Shown here: in pieces, positions 35,058 to 44,586 of the stretch
Numbering within the stretch: position 1 is the stretch's first letter
How the letters are laid out: each line of letters starts with the position of its first letter
Origin: Bacteroidaceae bacterium
GTDB taxonomy: Bacteria; Bacteroidota; Bacteroidia; Bacteroidales; Bacteroidaceae
Direction: 5' to 3'
Assembly (NCBI GenBank): GCA_017647225.1
Contig: JAGCLA010000004.1
Location: 1 to 64,000, forward strand
DNA length: 64,000 nt
Notes under the pieces: generated by a model
The model's database searches: none
What the model was told of the DNA's origin: nothing
Seen by the model: the letters and a program-made list of their open reading frames with translations, nothing else
Made by a program: the position numbers and the translations under genes

Positions 35058-36143
35058 ATGCTACACAGAGTCATTGCAACAATAGTATCCTTTGCAACAT
35101 ATATGGCTGTATGTGCACAGGGAATTTGCACAATAAACGGTAAGATTGCCGATTATAAGCTGGAGAACGGCAAAGCTATAAAGACTGTAAGCCTCATACG
35201 CACAGACGAGTTTGGACGCAAGAACGAGGTTGCCACAGCAAAGGTCAAGAAAGATGCATACAGTTTCAAATACAAGGTATCACAAGATGAGCCTGTAATG
35301 CTTTATACAATAACAGGATTTGACAACAACGGTTGTATTGAGCTTTATGTTGAGCAGGGAAATGTTTCCGTAAACACTCCTAAAGCGACAGAGCCTGAAA
35401 AGAGTGTGGTTTGTGGTACTCCTGCAAATGATACATTCACCGAATACAAGAATCTTATCAATGGATACGATGCGGAAAATCCTGTGGAATTGATAAGAAG
35501 AGAAGCAGCAAGAATCAGATTCCTTATCGAGCACAATTCTTCGCCTATGGCTCCGCTTGAAATGGAGCGTTCGGTAATGCCATACCTAAGCGATGCTTAT
35601 GCCGAGCAGTTGGTTAAGAGCGTATCTACCAATTTGTATAACCACCCTGACTATCTTTCACTGCGCAATGCCGTGCTTGCACGTATTCTAAAGGTCGGTA
35701 GTGAAGTACCCGATGTGGCTATACCTCAGGACAACGGCACATTGAAGCACTTGACCGACTACCGTGGCAAGTTTATTCTGCTCGATTTCTGGGCAAGCAC
35801 CTGTGAGCGTTCTATGGCAGAACGTGAGACACTGAAGGAGCTTTACGAAATCACAAAAGAGAAACAGGAGCAGTTCGTTATTGTCAGCCTCTCTCTTGAC
35901 AAGAACAAAGAAGAGTGGAAGAACGCTATCAAAGCCAATAACATAGAACAGGCGGGCTGGGTACACGGTTGCGACACAACCGGCAGAACTATAACATTCT
36001 TTGGAGCAGAAAAGACACCACGCATGTTGCTTATCGACCCCGAAGGACGTGCCATATCACTCAATATGGAGAGTGACGAGGTAATAGAAAAGGTTGAAAT
36101 GATTCTGGCCGGAGATTTATATTATCTTGACAAGGAAAATTAA
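35058..36143 (+). CDS. TlpA-like protein with degenerate active site (third of three)
   Basis: A 361-residue exported protein with signal peptide (1-20), DUF4369-like domain (YTITGFDNNGCIELYVEQG) and a thioredoxin domain in which the active site reads FWASTCERSM: C249 is kept but the second cysteine is S252, and the preceding Trp is Thr. The cis-proline region is KTPRML. It cannot do a normal CxxC dithiol reaction; a monothiol, isomerase-like or binding role is possible. The start at 35058 follows the previous stop by 16 bp; an upstream alternative overlaps it. The locus ends in a strong terminator. Confidence 0.85.
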   Translation: MLHRVIATIVSFATYMAVCAQGICTINGKIADYKLENGKAIKTVSLIRTDEFGRKNEVATAKVKKDAYSFKYKVSQDEPVMLYTITGFDNNGCIELYVEQGNVSVNTPKATEPEKSVVCGTPANDTFTEYKNLINGYDAENPVELIRREAARIRFLIEHNSSPMAPLEMERSVMPYLSDAYAEQLVKSVSTNLYNHPDYLSLRNAVLARILKVGSEVPDVAIPQDNGTLKHLTDYRGKFILLDFWASTCERSMAERETLKELYEITKEKQEQFVIVSLSLDKNKEEWKNAIKANNIEQAGWVHGCDTTGRTITFFGAEKTPRMLLIDPEGRAISLNMESDEVIEKVEMILAGDLYYLDKEN

Positions 36144-36159
36144 GACAAGAGAAAACATA

Positions 36160-36200
36160 TTCAATAAAAGAACAGGCAAATTGCCTGTTCTTTTATTGAA
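36160..36200 (+). terminator. Terminator of the SusCD-TlpA locus
   Basis: A perfect inverted repeat of 20 nt on each side of a single A, the longest palindrome seen in the window. A-rich and T-rich ends allow it to work in both directions. Confidence 0.85.
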
Positions 36201-36275
36201 TAAACAAGAAAAAGCTGAATAAGAATAATATACAGCAGTTTTTCGCGTTCATAAAAAGGATATTTGGGATATAGA

Positions 36276-37217
36276 ATGAAGAAGTGGTTAATTACATGTT
36301 TATTGGCAGTGTGTGTCTTGGGTAAGATATACGCACAATATGACGTACATTTTACCCACTACTGGAACATGCAGAATTTCTACAACCCTGCCGGAGCCGG
36401 ATTCGACAGAAAAATGATGGTTTATGCTGCATACAGCAACCAGATGACCGGCTTTGAGGGAAACCCAAAAACAATGCTTATAAACATTGACGCACCTATA
36501 CCATTCATAAAAAGCGACCACAATTTAGGTTTAGGCATCTTGAACGATGAAATAGGACGTTTCTCAAACCAGAGGCTATATCTTAATTACGCCTATGGTT
36601 TCAAACTGTTCAAAGGCAGGTTTGTGCTGGGTGCGCAGGTTGGACTTATAAACAGCAGTTTCGAAAACAAGGATCTTGATTTCGGAGGCGAGAACAATGA
36701 CCCCGCATTTCCGTCAGGTAATGTCAACGGAAACAAATTTGACCTCGGTGCCGGAATTCTATACCACCATAAGTATTTCTATACCGGAATTTCAGCATTT
36801 CACCTTACATCTCCACTTATTGAATTGGGAGAAAAAAACGAAATACGCATAGCCCCTTACTTAAATTTTATGGCAGGAGGCAATATACCGTTAAAAAATA
36901 CGTTAATAACCATACAGCCCTCCTTGCAGGTGATGACAGACTTTGTCGCATGGCGAGCCGACATAACAGCAAGAGCAACATACAGCTACAACGAGAAGAA
37001 CTTTTTTGGTGGTGTAACATACAGCCCAATGACCTCTGTAGCGCTCTTTGCAGGAATTGAGATGATGAATATCTCGCTTAGCTATGGATACGAACTGTTC
37101 ACATCAGGAGTAGGAGCTGCGAATGGTAACCACGATATATTTATAGGCTATCAAATAGATCTTGGAACATTCAAGAAAGGAAAAAATAAACATAATAGTA
37201 TAAGAATATTACAATGA
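36276..37217 (+). CDS. porP: PorP/SprF-family T9SS outer membrane protein
   Basis: A 313-residue outer-membrane barrel protein with a signal peptide (ending IYAQ) and the family start YDVHFTHYWNMQNFYNPAGAG. PorP/SprF proteins serve the type IX secretion system, linking outer-membrane parts or specific cargo to the machinery. A TTG 12 bp upstream is rejected in favour of ATG 36276, which gives the correct signal peptide. Its stop overlaps the gldK start, placing it at the head of the gldKLMN operon. Confidence 0.9.
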   Translation: MKKWLITCLLAVCVLGKIYAQYDVHFTHYWNMQNFYNPAGAGFDRKMMVYAAYSNQMTGFEGNPKTMLINIDAPIPFIKSDHNLGLGILNDEIGRFSNQRLYLNYAYGFKLFKGRFVLGAQVGLINSSFENKDLDFGGENNDPAFPSGNVNGNKFDLGAGILYHHKYFYTGISAFHLTSPLIELGEKNEIRIAPYLNFMAGGNIPLKNTLITIQPSLQVMTDFVAWRADITARATYSYNEKNFFGGVTYSPMTSVALFAGIEMMNISLSYGYELFTSGVGAANGNHDIFIGYQIDLGTFKKGKNKHNSIRILQ

Positions 37218-38650
37218 TGAAGAAATTTGTTTTTCTATCAACTGTTGCCTTGTCACTCACTTTGATATCATGCATTGGTTCCAATATAGGAGGAATGAGC
37301 ACGACACAAGGTGGTGAAGTTATAGGAGTCAATGGTACATCTGTCAGCGAACCTGCTCCATACGGCATGGTTCTGATACAGCGTGGTTCGATAAAAGTCG
37401 GCGACGAGAACGTTGATTCATTGTGGGGAACAAATGCTCCAATAAAGAATATATCTGTCGATGCATTCTGGATGGACGAATCGGAGGTTTCCAACGCTAA
37501 ATATCGTCAGTTCGTACATTGGGTACGCGACTCTATTATCCGCGAACGCCTTGCTGACCCTGCTTACGGTGGCGATGAGACTTTCAAGATAACAGAAGAC
37601 GAATATGGCGAGCCTGTAAAGCCATATCTCAACTGGAAAAAGCCTATCCCCTGGAAGAAGCCTACAGAAGATGAACAACGTGCAATCGAGAGCGTGTTCA
37701 TCACCAACCCCATTACAGGTGAGAAACAGCTTGACGCATCACAGATGAACTATATCTATGAGGAGTATGATTATACACAGGCTGCAATGCGCAAGAATAA
37801 TCTCAACCCCGAAGAGCGTAATCGTAACACAGACATTCCTGTCAACTATGAAGAGGTTGTCATGATTTCAAAGGACACTGCATACATTGACGATGATGGA
37901 AGAATTGTACGTGAGACCATCAACCGTCCACTTTCAAGCCCATACGATTTCCTTAACACATACATTGTCAACATCTATCCAGACACTACATGTTGGGTAA
38001 ACGACTTCCCGAACGCAGACAATGAGGCTTATCTCAAACTCTATTTCAGCCACCCGAATTATGACAACTACCCTGTTGTAGGTGTAAGCTGGGAGCAGGC
38101 AAATGCCTTCTGCGCATGGCGCACAAGCTACCTGTTGAAAGGTATGGGCCCACACGCAAAATGGATACAGCGTTACCGTTTGCCATCGGAGGCTGAATGG
38201 GAATTCGCATCACGTGGCAAAGAGGCTGGACGTTTCCCTTGGGAACAGGGCGACACAAAGAGCGAAGAGGGTTGCTATTATGCGAACTACAAACCGGGTG
38301 ACGGTAACTATACCAAAGACGGCAGCCTGATTACATCACGTTGTGGAATTTTCTCGGCAAACTCAAACGGTCTTTACGACATGGCCGGCAATGTTGCTGA
38401 ATGGACCTCTACCGTTTATACTGAAGCCGGTGTGCTGCAGATGAGCGACATCAACCCCAACCTGCAATACCGCGCAGCTAAGGAAGACCCATACAGCATG
38501 AAAAAGAAGACCGTAAGAGGCGGTTCTTGGAAAGACCCTGTAAAATACATACAAGGTGCGACACGAGCATTTGAATATCAGAACGAATCGCGTTCATACA
38601 TAGGTTTCCGTTGTGTACGCAGCTATTCAGGCCCAAGCGGAAGAAAATAA
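37214..38650 (+). CDS. gldK: T9SS lipoprotein GldK
   Basis: A 478-residue lipoprotein with lipobox TLISC (C20). The mature part is a formylglycine-generating-enzyme-like (FGE/SUMF1) domain without obvious enzymatic use: MVLIQRGSIKVG, VDAFWMDESEVSNAKYRQF, YPVVGVSWEQANAFCAWR, YRLPSEAEWEFASRG and GGSWKDP. With GldN it forms the periplasmic ring of the type IX secretion system. Two adjacent ATGs (37214, 37217) overlap the porP stop. Confidence 0.95.
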   Translation: MMKKFVFLSTVALSLTLISCIGSNIGGMSTTQGGEVIGVNGTSVSEPAPYGMVLIQRGSIKVGDENVDSLWGTNAPIKNISVDAFWMDESEVSNAKYRQFVHWVRDSIIRERLADPAYGGDETFKITEDEYGEPVKPYLNWKKPIPWKKPTEDEQRAIESVFITNPITGEKQLDASQMNYIYEEYDYTQAAMRKNNLNPEERNRNTDIPVNYEEVVMISKDTAYIDDDGRIVRETINRPLSSPYDFLNTYIVNIYPDTTCWVNDFPNADNEAYLKLYFSHPNYDNYPVVGVSWEQANAFCAWRTSYLLKGMGPHAKWIQRYRLPSEAEWEFASRGKEAGRFPWEQGDTKSEEGCYYANYKPGDGNYTKDGSLITSRCGIFSANSNGLYDMAGNVAEWTSTVYTEAGVLQMSDINPNLQYRAAKEDPYSMKKKTVRGGSWKDPVKYIQGATRAFEYQNESRSYIGFRCVRSYSGPSGRK

Positions 38651-38683
38651 TCGTAAAACTCACGAAACAAATACATCAATTAT

Positions 38684-39490
38684 ATGAAAAAGGCTAAGAA
38701 CTTTATACGCGCCATACAGGCTTTCATGGACTCGGCAAGAGGAAAGACCATTCTTAACTACCTATACAGCTGGGGTGCTGCAGTCGTAATTTTGGGTACA
38801 CTATTCAAATTGACACACATTGCCGGCGCAAACATAATGTTGTTCGTAGGTATGGGAACAGAAGTTCTTGTATTCTTCTTTTCTGCTTTTGAACGCCCAT
38901 ACGAGGTTGCAGAAGATGAAAAAAGAGAAGAGGCTGCAGAAGGTGCCATGGCTATGGGACAACCGGTTATCATCAACGGACCGATAATGACCGGCGGTTG
39001 TGCTCCTGTAATCAACACAGGCAACGTACAAGCTGAAGTTCCTGCAGAAGTTGCTGAAATGCCACAGCCAGCCATACCGGCACAAAACGGAGCAGCTCCT
39101 GTTATTGCCGGAGCGCAATTCGTGGGTGGCGGCATGCCAGTCATGGGTAATATGCAGGCTCCAAACATTGAGAATATCGATGAGATGGACAAGGTTACAG
39201 AAGAGTATGTTGAACAGGTACGCGCATTGAACGAAGCTATGCAACGCATTGCAGAGCAGAGCGAGGCACTTGGACGCAACATGCAGGAAATGGAGACTTT
39301 GGGACGCAACCTCACCGGCATGAATGCTCTCTACGAGGTACAGCTCCGCAGCGCAGGTGGCCAGCTCAACTCTATTGACAAGGTCAATGAAGAGACAAAG
39401 AAAATGGCTGAACAGGTCGAAGAGCTCAACAATCTTTATGCCCGCATGATTGAGGCCATGACAACAAACATGAACCGTCCACAAATCTAA
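38684..39490 (+). CDS. gldL: T9SS inner-membrane motor protein GldL
   Basis: A 268-residue protein with two membrane segments (about 25-45 and 49-68), the second carrying a conserved Glu (GMGTEVLVFF) needed for proton-driven rotation in relatives. A Pro/Ala/Gly-rich linker (about 90-160) precedes a coiled coil (about 165-260). It forms the T9SS motor with GldM. Confidence 0.95.
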   Translation: MKKAKNFIRAIQAFMDSARGKTILNYLYSWGAAVVILGTLFKLTHIAGANIMLFVGMGTEVLVFFFSAFERPYEVAEDEKREEAAEGAMAMGQPVIINGPIMTGGCAPVINTGNVQAEVPAEVAEMPQPAIPAQNGAAPVIAGAQFVGGGMPVMGNMQAPNIENIDEMDKVTEEYVEQVRALNEAMQRIAEQSEALGRNMQEMETLGRNLTGMNALYEVQLRSAGGQLNSIDKVNEETKKMAEQVEELNNLYARMIEAMTTNMNRPQI

Positions 39491-39502
39491 TACACCTAAA
39501 CG

Positions 39503-41080
39503 ATGAAGGTAAAAAAACAGAAAGTCTCTCCACGTCAGAAGATGATCAACCTGATGTACGTTCTTCTGATGGCGATGCTTGCGCTCAACGTTTCATCGGA
39601 TGTGCTGAACGGTTTTACGCTTGTTGACGAAAGCCTATCAAAAAGTTCAGAAAACACAGGCCGACAGAACGATGCGTTGTATGATGCATTCGAGATGCAC
39701 ATGCAACAAAACCCCGAGAAGGTGCGTGAGTGGTATGAGCATGCATGTGATGTAAGAGAGATGTCCGACACCATTTACAACCTCGCCGAAAGACTGAAAG
39801 TGCGTATTGCAAAGAAAGCTGACGGTGAAGAGGGCGATTTCAAGAACCTCAAGAACCGCGAAGACCTTGAGGCCGCAACACAGGTTATGCTCAATCCTGT
39901 TGACGGAGAAGGCAACTTGCTTTACAACGCCATAACCGAGTATAGGGCAAATATGCTCGAAATGACCAAAGACTCCATTCTGAGGGAGATTATAAAGACA
40001 AGTCTCAGTACAGACGTTCCACAAAGAGATATCTCGCTACTGAAGAATTGGCAGGAGTATCATTTTGAGAACATGCCGGCCATTGCGGCTATAACACTTC
40101 TTACAAAAATTCAGAACGATGTTCACTATGTAGAAGGAGAGGTACTCCACTCCCTTGCAAAGAATATTGACATGGGTGACGTACGCGTAAACCAGATTCA
40201 GGCATTGGTGATTCCTACATCAAAGAATGTTGTTCGTGGCGGTGATTTTTCGGCACAGATAATTCTTGCTGCTGTCGATTCGACACAACGTCCACAAATA
40301 TTCATCAATGACGAGTTGCTTGAGAACGAAAATGGAGAATATGTAACACGTTGTAACAAGACAGGAGATTACACCTTGAACGGTTATATGCTTGTCAATG
40401 ACGGTGGCGGTATCCAGACACGTTATGACTTTACACAGAACTATACCGTTGTTGACCCTACAGCAACCGTAAGTGCATCACTCATGAATGTCCTCTATGC
40501 AGGCTTTACCAACCCTGTCAGCATTTCTGTGCCAGGCGTAGCTGCCAATCGCATATCTGCAACAATTGCAAAAGGAAGCGGTACGATAAAGAGTGACGGA
40601 AAAGGCGGTTTCATCGTCGTTCCTACCAAAGTGGGTGAAGATTTGCTTATCGGAGTTACTGCACGCAACGAGGAAGGCAGAAGCCAAAGCATGGGCGAAT
40701 ACACTTTCAGAGTAAGACAATTGCCCGATCCTATGCCATTTATTGAATATAAGGACAAGGACGGCAACATACAAAGATACAGAGGCGGAGCACCATTCAG
40801 CAAACAGTCGTTGATGAGTACAGACGGTATTGTCGCTGCAATAGACGACGGTTTATTGAACATAGGCTTCAAGGTCCTTTCGTTCGAAACCGTATTCTAT
40901 GACAATATGGGTAATGCGATACCTTTGAAATCACAGGGAACACAGTTCTCACAGCAGCAGAAGGATATGTTCCGTAACCTTGGCCGTGGCAAGAGATTCT
41001 ACATCTCACACGTAAGAGCTATCGGCCCTGACAATATAGAGCGTTTATTACCGACAACTCTTGAAGTTATTATAAACTAA
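39503..41080 (+). CDS. gldM: T9SS motor protein GldM
   Basis: A 525-residue protein with one N-terminal membrane helix (about 14-32, MINLMYVLLMAMLALNVSSD) that enters the GldL bundle, and a large periplasmic part of helical D1 (about 35-225) followed by Ig-like domains D2-D4. It carries the motor's motion to the GldKN ring. Length and order are standard. Confidence 0.95.
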   Translation: MKVKKQKVSPRQKMINLMYVLLMAMLALNVSSDVLNGFTLVDESLSKSSENTGRQNDALYDAFEMHMQQNPEKVREWYEHACDVREMSDTIYNLAERLKVRIAKKADGEEGDFKNLKNREDLEAATQVMLNPVDGEGNLLYNAITEYRANMLEMTKDSILREIIKTSLSTDVPQRDISLLKNWQEYHFENMPAIAAITLLTKIQNDVHYVEGEVLHSLAKNIDMGDVRVNQIQALVIPTSKNVVRGGDFSAQIILAAVDSTQRPQIFINDELLENENGEYVTRCNKTGDYTLNGYMLVNDGGGIQTRYDFTQNYTVVDPTATVSASLMNVLYAGFTNPVSISVPGVAANRISATIAKGSGTIKSDGKGGFIVVPTKVGEDLLIGVTARNEEGRSQSMGEYTFRVRQLPDPMPFIEYKDKDGNIQRYRGGAPFSKQSLMSTDGIVAAIDDGLLNIGFKVLSFETVFYDNMGNAIPLKSQGTQFSQQQKDMFRNLGRGKRFYISHVRAIGPDNIERLLPTTLEVIIN

Positions 41081-41103
41081 AAAACAGTAAACAATACAAT
41101 ATT

Positions 41104-42213
41104 ATGCATTACATCAGTAGAATATTGATTCTTTTGGCAGTTATTCTCTTTGCACAGAATGCAGAGGCACAACCGCCTACACGCAGAAATGACAATGGAA
41201 ATACAGAAAAGAAGGAGAGCATGGCTACTGTAAAGCTTACAGAAAGAGCCAAATCACAATATCCTTCCAACAGTATTTCGCAAGAAGTCGATTGGAAACG
41301 TGATATATACAGGGCTTTGAACCTCGAAGTAGAGGAAAATGCTACATTGTACTACCCCGTAGAGCCTATGGGTGAAAGCATGAACCTCTTTACATTGCTT
41401 TTCCACCTTATATTGTCGGAAGATATCATAGCATACAAATATAACCTTGACGGTTATGAGTCCTTTATTGAAGAGAACAAGATGGACCCAAAGACCATGC
41501 TTGAGAACTACCGCGTCTATTATGAGGAAAAAGACGGAAAGCTGATTGTCGGCAAGAGCGATGTGCCAAGTGCCGAGGTGCTGAGCTACTATGTAAAAGA
41601 GAGCCACTATTACGACCAGAGAAAAGGTGTTTATGGCAAGCATATAACTGCTATTTGCCCTGTTCTTCACAGAGCCGGAGAGTTTTCGTCAGAGGTTACC
41701 AAATATCCTATGTTCTGGGTAAGTTACGAAGATATCAAGCCTTACCTTGCACAACATACCGTAATGACAGGCAACCTCAATAATGTAGCACGTACAACCT
41801 TCGATGATTTCTTTGCCAGAGGTTTGTACAAAGGCGACATATACAAGACTGTGAATGCAAAGAACCTCGCACTGTCACAATACTGCAAGGATTCTGTAGA
41901 AATCAAGAATGAACAGCAGAGAATAGAACAACAGCTGAAGGATTTCGAGACAAACCTATGGAACAGCAAAACCGTAGCCGAGATTCGTCAGGATTCCATC
42001 AAAGCGGCGATTGCAGCAAGCAACGATTCTGTCAACACCGTTGAAAAGGAGAATAAGACTGTCAAGAAAAGGATTGCACAAAGCACTTCTCAAAAGACGG
42101 AGAAAAAGCCTATAAAACTTTTTAATGAAAAAAAGAGCAGCACTCCAAAAGCAAGCAGCGCTCCAAAGCCAAGCAGTACAGGAACAGTTTCGGTACGAAG
42201 AGTCCGCCGATAA
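41104..42213 (+). CDS. gldN: T9SS ring protein GldN
   Basis: A 369-residue periplasmic protein with a signal peptide (ending AEAQ). The core (about 55-270) is the GldN/PorN domain (VDWKRDIYRALNLEVEENATLYYP is typical). The tail (about 290-369) is low-complexity, rich in Lys, Ser, Thr and Pro, and may be disordered. It is the last gene of the T9SS operon; a hairpin terminator follows. Confidence 0.93.
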   Translation: MHYISRILILLAVILFAQNAEAQPPTRRNDNGNTEKKESMATVKLTERAKSQYPSNSISQEVDWKRDIYRALNLEVEENATLYYPVEPMGESMNLFTLLFHLILSEDIIAYKYNLDGYESFIEENKMDPKTMLENYRVYYEEKDGKLIVGKSDVPSAEVLSYYVKESHYYDQRKGVYGKHITAICPVLHRAGEFSSEVTKYPMFWVSYEDIKPYLAQHTVMTGNLNNVARTTFDDFFARGLYKGDIYKTVNAKNLALSQYCKDSVEIKNEQQRIEQQLKDFETNLWNSKTVAEIRQDSIKAAIAASNDSVNTVEKENKTVKKRIAQSTSQKTEKKPIKLFNEKKSSTPKASSAPKPSSTGTVSVRRVRR

Positions 42214-42280
42214 ACATTCCTTAATCAAATATTGTTTATTTACTTATTTTGTCGTTCTTTTGTAGCGCAGATAGGTATTG

Positions 42281-42325
42281 AAGTGGTATTGTCAATCCAA
42301 AATGCACAATACCACTTTTGTTTTT
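42281..42325 (+). terminator. Terminator hairpin between gldN and the beta-barrel gene
   Basis: AAGTGGTATTGT (42281-42292) pairs perfectly with 42306-42317 over a 13-nt loop, followed by a T-rich tract that ends 13 nt before the next ATG. Confidence 0.85.
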
Positions 42326-42338
42326 AGAAAAACAAAAT

Positions 42339-42974
42339 ATGAAAAAAAGGATTGGATTATTTCTTGTTGTATGCCTATTGACAGTCGTGCCCGCAACAGC
42401 TCAGATTGACTTTGGCTTAAAAGCCGGTGTCAACTTTACAGAAAAACTCCCGAACATATCAGAGATAAAGAGCTGGCATACCGGATGGTATGCAGGTCCA
42501 ATGGTGAAATTCATTATCCCAGGTATTGGTTTAGGTTTTGAAGCCAACGCACTTTACTCCCAATCCGGAACCAATTTCGTTGATGAAATATACAACAGGA
42601 ACAGTATTGAACTGCCTGTATATTTACGTTATGAGCTACAATTGCCGGCCGTAAAGAAGTTTCTTGAACCATTTATAGCAGTTGGCCCGCAATGGGGATA
42701 TGCTTTTGGTAAAAAAGAGTTCGGTAATGTCAAGAACAAGGAAGATATAAAAGAGGTTACTGACAGAATTTTCAAATTCAAGGACAGCTATTTCAGTTTG
42801 AATGTGGGATTTGGTCTTGTTCTGATAAAACACGTACAGCTACATCTGAACTACAACATCGCCTTAGGGCAAACAAGTGAATACTATCATAAAGAGAGCA
42901 GCCTGATTGATAAAATTGAATATATAAAATCACAAAGCAACATATGGCAACTATCTGTTGCATATCTTTTCTAA
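42339..42974 (+). CDS. Outer membrane beta-barrel protein, PorT-like family
   Basis: A 211-residue protein with a signal peptide (ending TAQ) and the common Bacteroidota small-barrel pattern: IDFGLKAGVNFTEK, FEANALYSQSG, IELPVYLRYEL, VGPQWGYAFG and an aromatic C-terminal end (WQLSVAYLF). The family includes PorT, which is linked to T9SS, but also many unrelated porin-like proteins, so the role is not settled. The start at 42339 follows the terminator hairpin closely. The MscS-type gene starts 12 bp after it. Confidence 0.8.
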   Translation: MKKRIGLFLVVCLLTVVPATAQIDFGLKAGVNFTEKLPNISEIKSWHTGWYAGPMVKFIIPGIGLGFEANALYSQSGTNFVDEIYNRNSIELPVYLRYELQLPAVKKFLEPFIAVGPQWGYAFGKKEFGNVKNKEDIKEVTDRIFKFKDSYFSLNVGFGLVLIKHVQLHLNYNIALGQTSEYYHKESSLIDKIEYIKSQSNIWQLSVAYLF

Positions 42975-42986
42975 AAAGGCATATAC

Positions 42987-44156
42987 ATGAACGAGAAACT
43001 ACTTGATAATTTGAAAATTTATACCGAGCAATACGACATGTTAAAATGGGGAATAGTTATTGCCGGCGCATTCCTGTTGTACTACATCTTTGACCTTATC
43101 GGCCAAAAGATTGTCATTCCCATTGTTCGTCGCTTTACACAAAGGACCAAAGAGAGTTGGGACGATATAATACTTAATGACAGTACTATAAAAGGGTTAT
43201 GCAGACTTATACCCGGTTTTATAGCAAGTGTATTGTTGCCTGTCTTATTGACAAAAGATAGCACAATTCTCATTTTCAGCACAAAAGTGTGCAAAGCCTA
43301 TATCGCCATAATAGGTGTGAGTTTGCTATGTTCAGTATTTACCTCCTTATACAAAATTTCCCATGAATCGGAAAAGACCAAAGACCACACTCTGCAAGGT
43401 GTTTTTCAAATGCTGAAGATTGTTGTTATTGGTATTGGAGTGATTATTGTCGTAAGCATATTTTTCGATAAGGACCCAAGCAACCTGCTTGCCGGACTTG
43501 GAGCATCGGCAGCAATTCTTATGCTGGTATTCAAGGACAGTATTTTAGGACTTGTGGCAGGCATACAGTTGTCGGCAAACGACATGCTACGTCCCGGAGA
43601 TTGGATTACAATGCCCAAATATGAAGCAGATGGTTTTGTGATTGATGTAACCCTCACTACCGTAAAGGTGCAGAACTGGGACAAGACCATTACCACAATA
43701 CCACCCTATGCTCTTGTCAGCGACTCTTTCCAGAACTGGAGAGGCATGTTCAGCAGTGGTGGACGACGAGTGAAACGCTCTATATTCATCGACACCAATT
43801 CTATAACATTCATCGATAAAAAGGCGAAGAATGAACTTATAAAGAAAGGATATGAGATAGCCGATAACAAAGAGAAACAAGTTAATCTCACACTATTCCG
43901 CGAGTGGCTTGAAGAGTGGTTACGAAACCACCCCGCCATCAACAAGGATATGATATTATTGGTACGTCAACTGCAACCTACACCGCAAGGATTGCCTTTG
44001 GAACTGTATTTCTTCTCAAGCGATACAGCATGGATATCATACGAACACCTGCAGGCCGAGATTGTTGAGTACATTTTTGCGATACTCCCCGACTTCGGGT
44101 TGAAAGCATTCCAAAGTCCGGCAGGTACAGACTTCAAGGATAATAGAGCCAATTAA
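42987..44156 (+). CDS. MscS-family mechanosensitive channel (YbdG-like)
   Basis: A 389-residue inner-membrane channel that releases solutes under hypo-osmotic tension. It has about five membrane segments in the first 190 residues, a pore helix region (SNLLAGLGASAAILMLVFKD, about 163-182), the MscS beta domain (LRPGDWITMP, about 205-215) and a C-terminal extension. VSDSFQNWRGM and GRRVKRSIFID are typical of the YbdG subfamily. Confidence 0.9.
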   Translation: MNEKLLDNLKIYTEQYDMLKWGIVIAGAFLLYYIFDLIGQKIVIPIVRRFTQRTKESWDDIILNDSTIKGLCRLIPGFIASVLLPVLLTKDSTILIFSTKVCKAYIAIIGVSLLCSVFTSLYKISHESEKTKDHTLQGVFQMLKIVVIGIGVIIVVSIFFDKDPSNLLAGLGASAAILMLVFKDSILGLVAGIQLSANDMLRPGDWITMPKYEADGFVIDVTLTTVKVQNWDKTITTIPPYALVSDSFQNWRGMFSSGGRRVKRSIFIDTNSITFIDKKAKNELIKKGYEIADNKEKQVNLTLFREWLEEWLRNHPAINKDMILLVRQLQPTPQGLPLELYFFSSDTAWISYEHLQAEIVEYIFAILPDFGLKAFQSPAGTDFKDNRAN

Positions 44157-44160
44157 TCAT

Positions 44161-44195
44161 ATAAGCAATAAAGGTTGACGACCTTTATTGCTTAT
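44161..44195. terminator. Bidirectional terminator, mscS/lipoprotein
   Basis: A perfect 15-bp stem (44161-44175 with 44181-44195) and 5-nt loop lie between the convergent genes; its right arm covers the last codons of the small lipoprotein gene. Confidence 0.85.
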
Positions 44196-44523
44196 TATTT
44201 AGACGCTCAAGATAGAACACCGTCTCTTTGTCCGACAAGACTTCGTCAAAGAGTGATTTTGCCTCGGCGATTGCATCAAGTACTTCACGACAATCCTCGT
44301 CACCGCCCTCTGCAAGCATTTTCATCGTCGCGATGCTCACCTCCTCGCGATCAATCTCATAGAGTTCCTTGCTCAAGTCATAAGCAATCATTTCAAGCGA
44401 TTCCGAAGATGATGCTTTTTTCACTTTCCTGGCAGCACGCTTATATGCATCTATACGCTCATCCGAAACTCCGCACGACATGAGCATAGGCAACAGTGTT
44501 AACAGAATTATTATTTTCTTCAT
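44185..44523 (-). CDS. Small lipoprotein of unknown function
   Basis: A 112-residue lipoprotein with lipobox MLMSC (C17). The mature protein is helical and highly charged (RIDAYKRAARKVKKASSSES ... DKETVFYLERLNNKQ), with no recognised domain. ATG 44523 gives a normal signal peptide; the longer frame from 44544 would put extra residues before it. Confidence 0.72.
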   Translation of the reverse strand: MKKIIILLTLLPMLMSCGVSDERIDAYKRAARKVKKASSSESLEMIAYDLSKELYEIDREEVSIATMKMLAEGGDEDCREVLDAIAEAKSLFDEVLSDKETVFYLERLNNKQ

Positions 44524-44586
44524 TTCTTTTATCAGTTGCCACAAAAATATATTATTTTTTACAAACTGTAAGCATTTGCATTATTT

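Noticed and set aside
38758..39484. Minus-strand frames opposite gldL
   Set aside because: Shadows of gldL, which has the expected membrane segments and operon position.
36276..42213. T9SS operon as exporter of the island's toxin
   Set aside because: The toxin-like protein has neither a signal peptide nor a T9SS C-terminal domain, so there is no sequence link.
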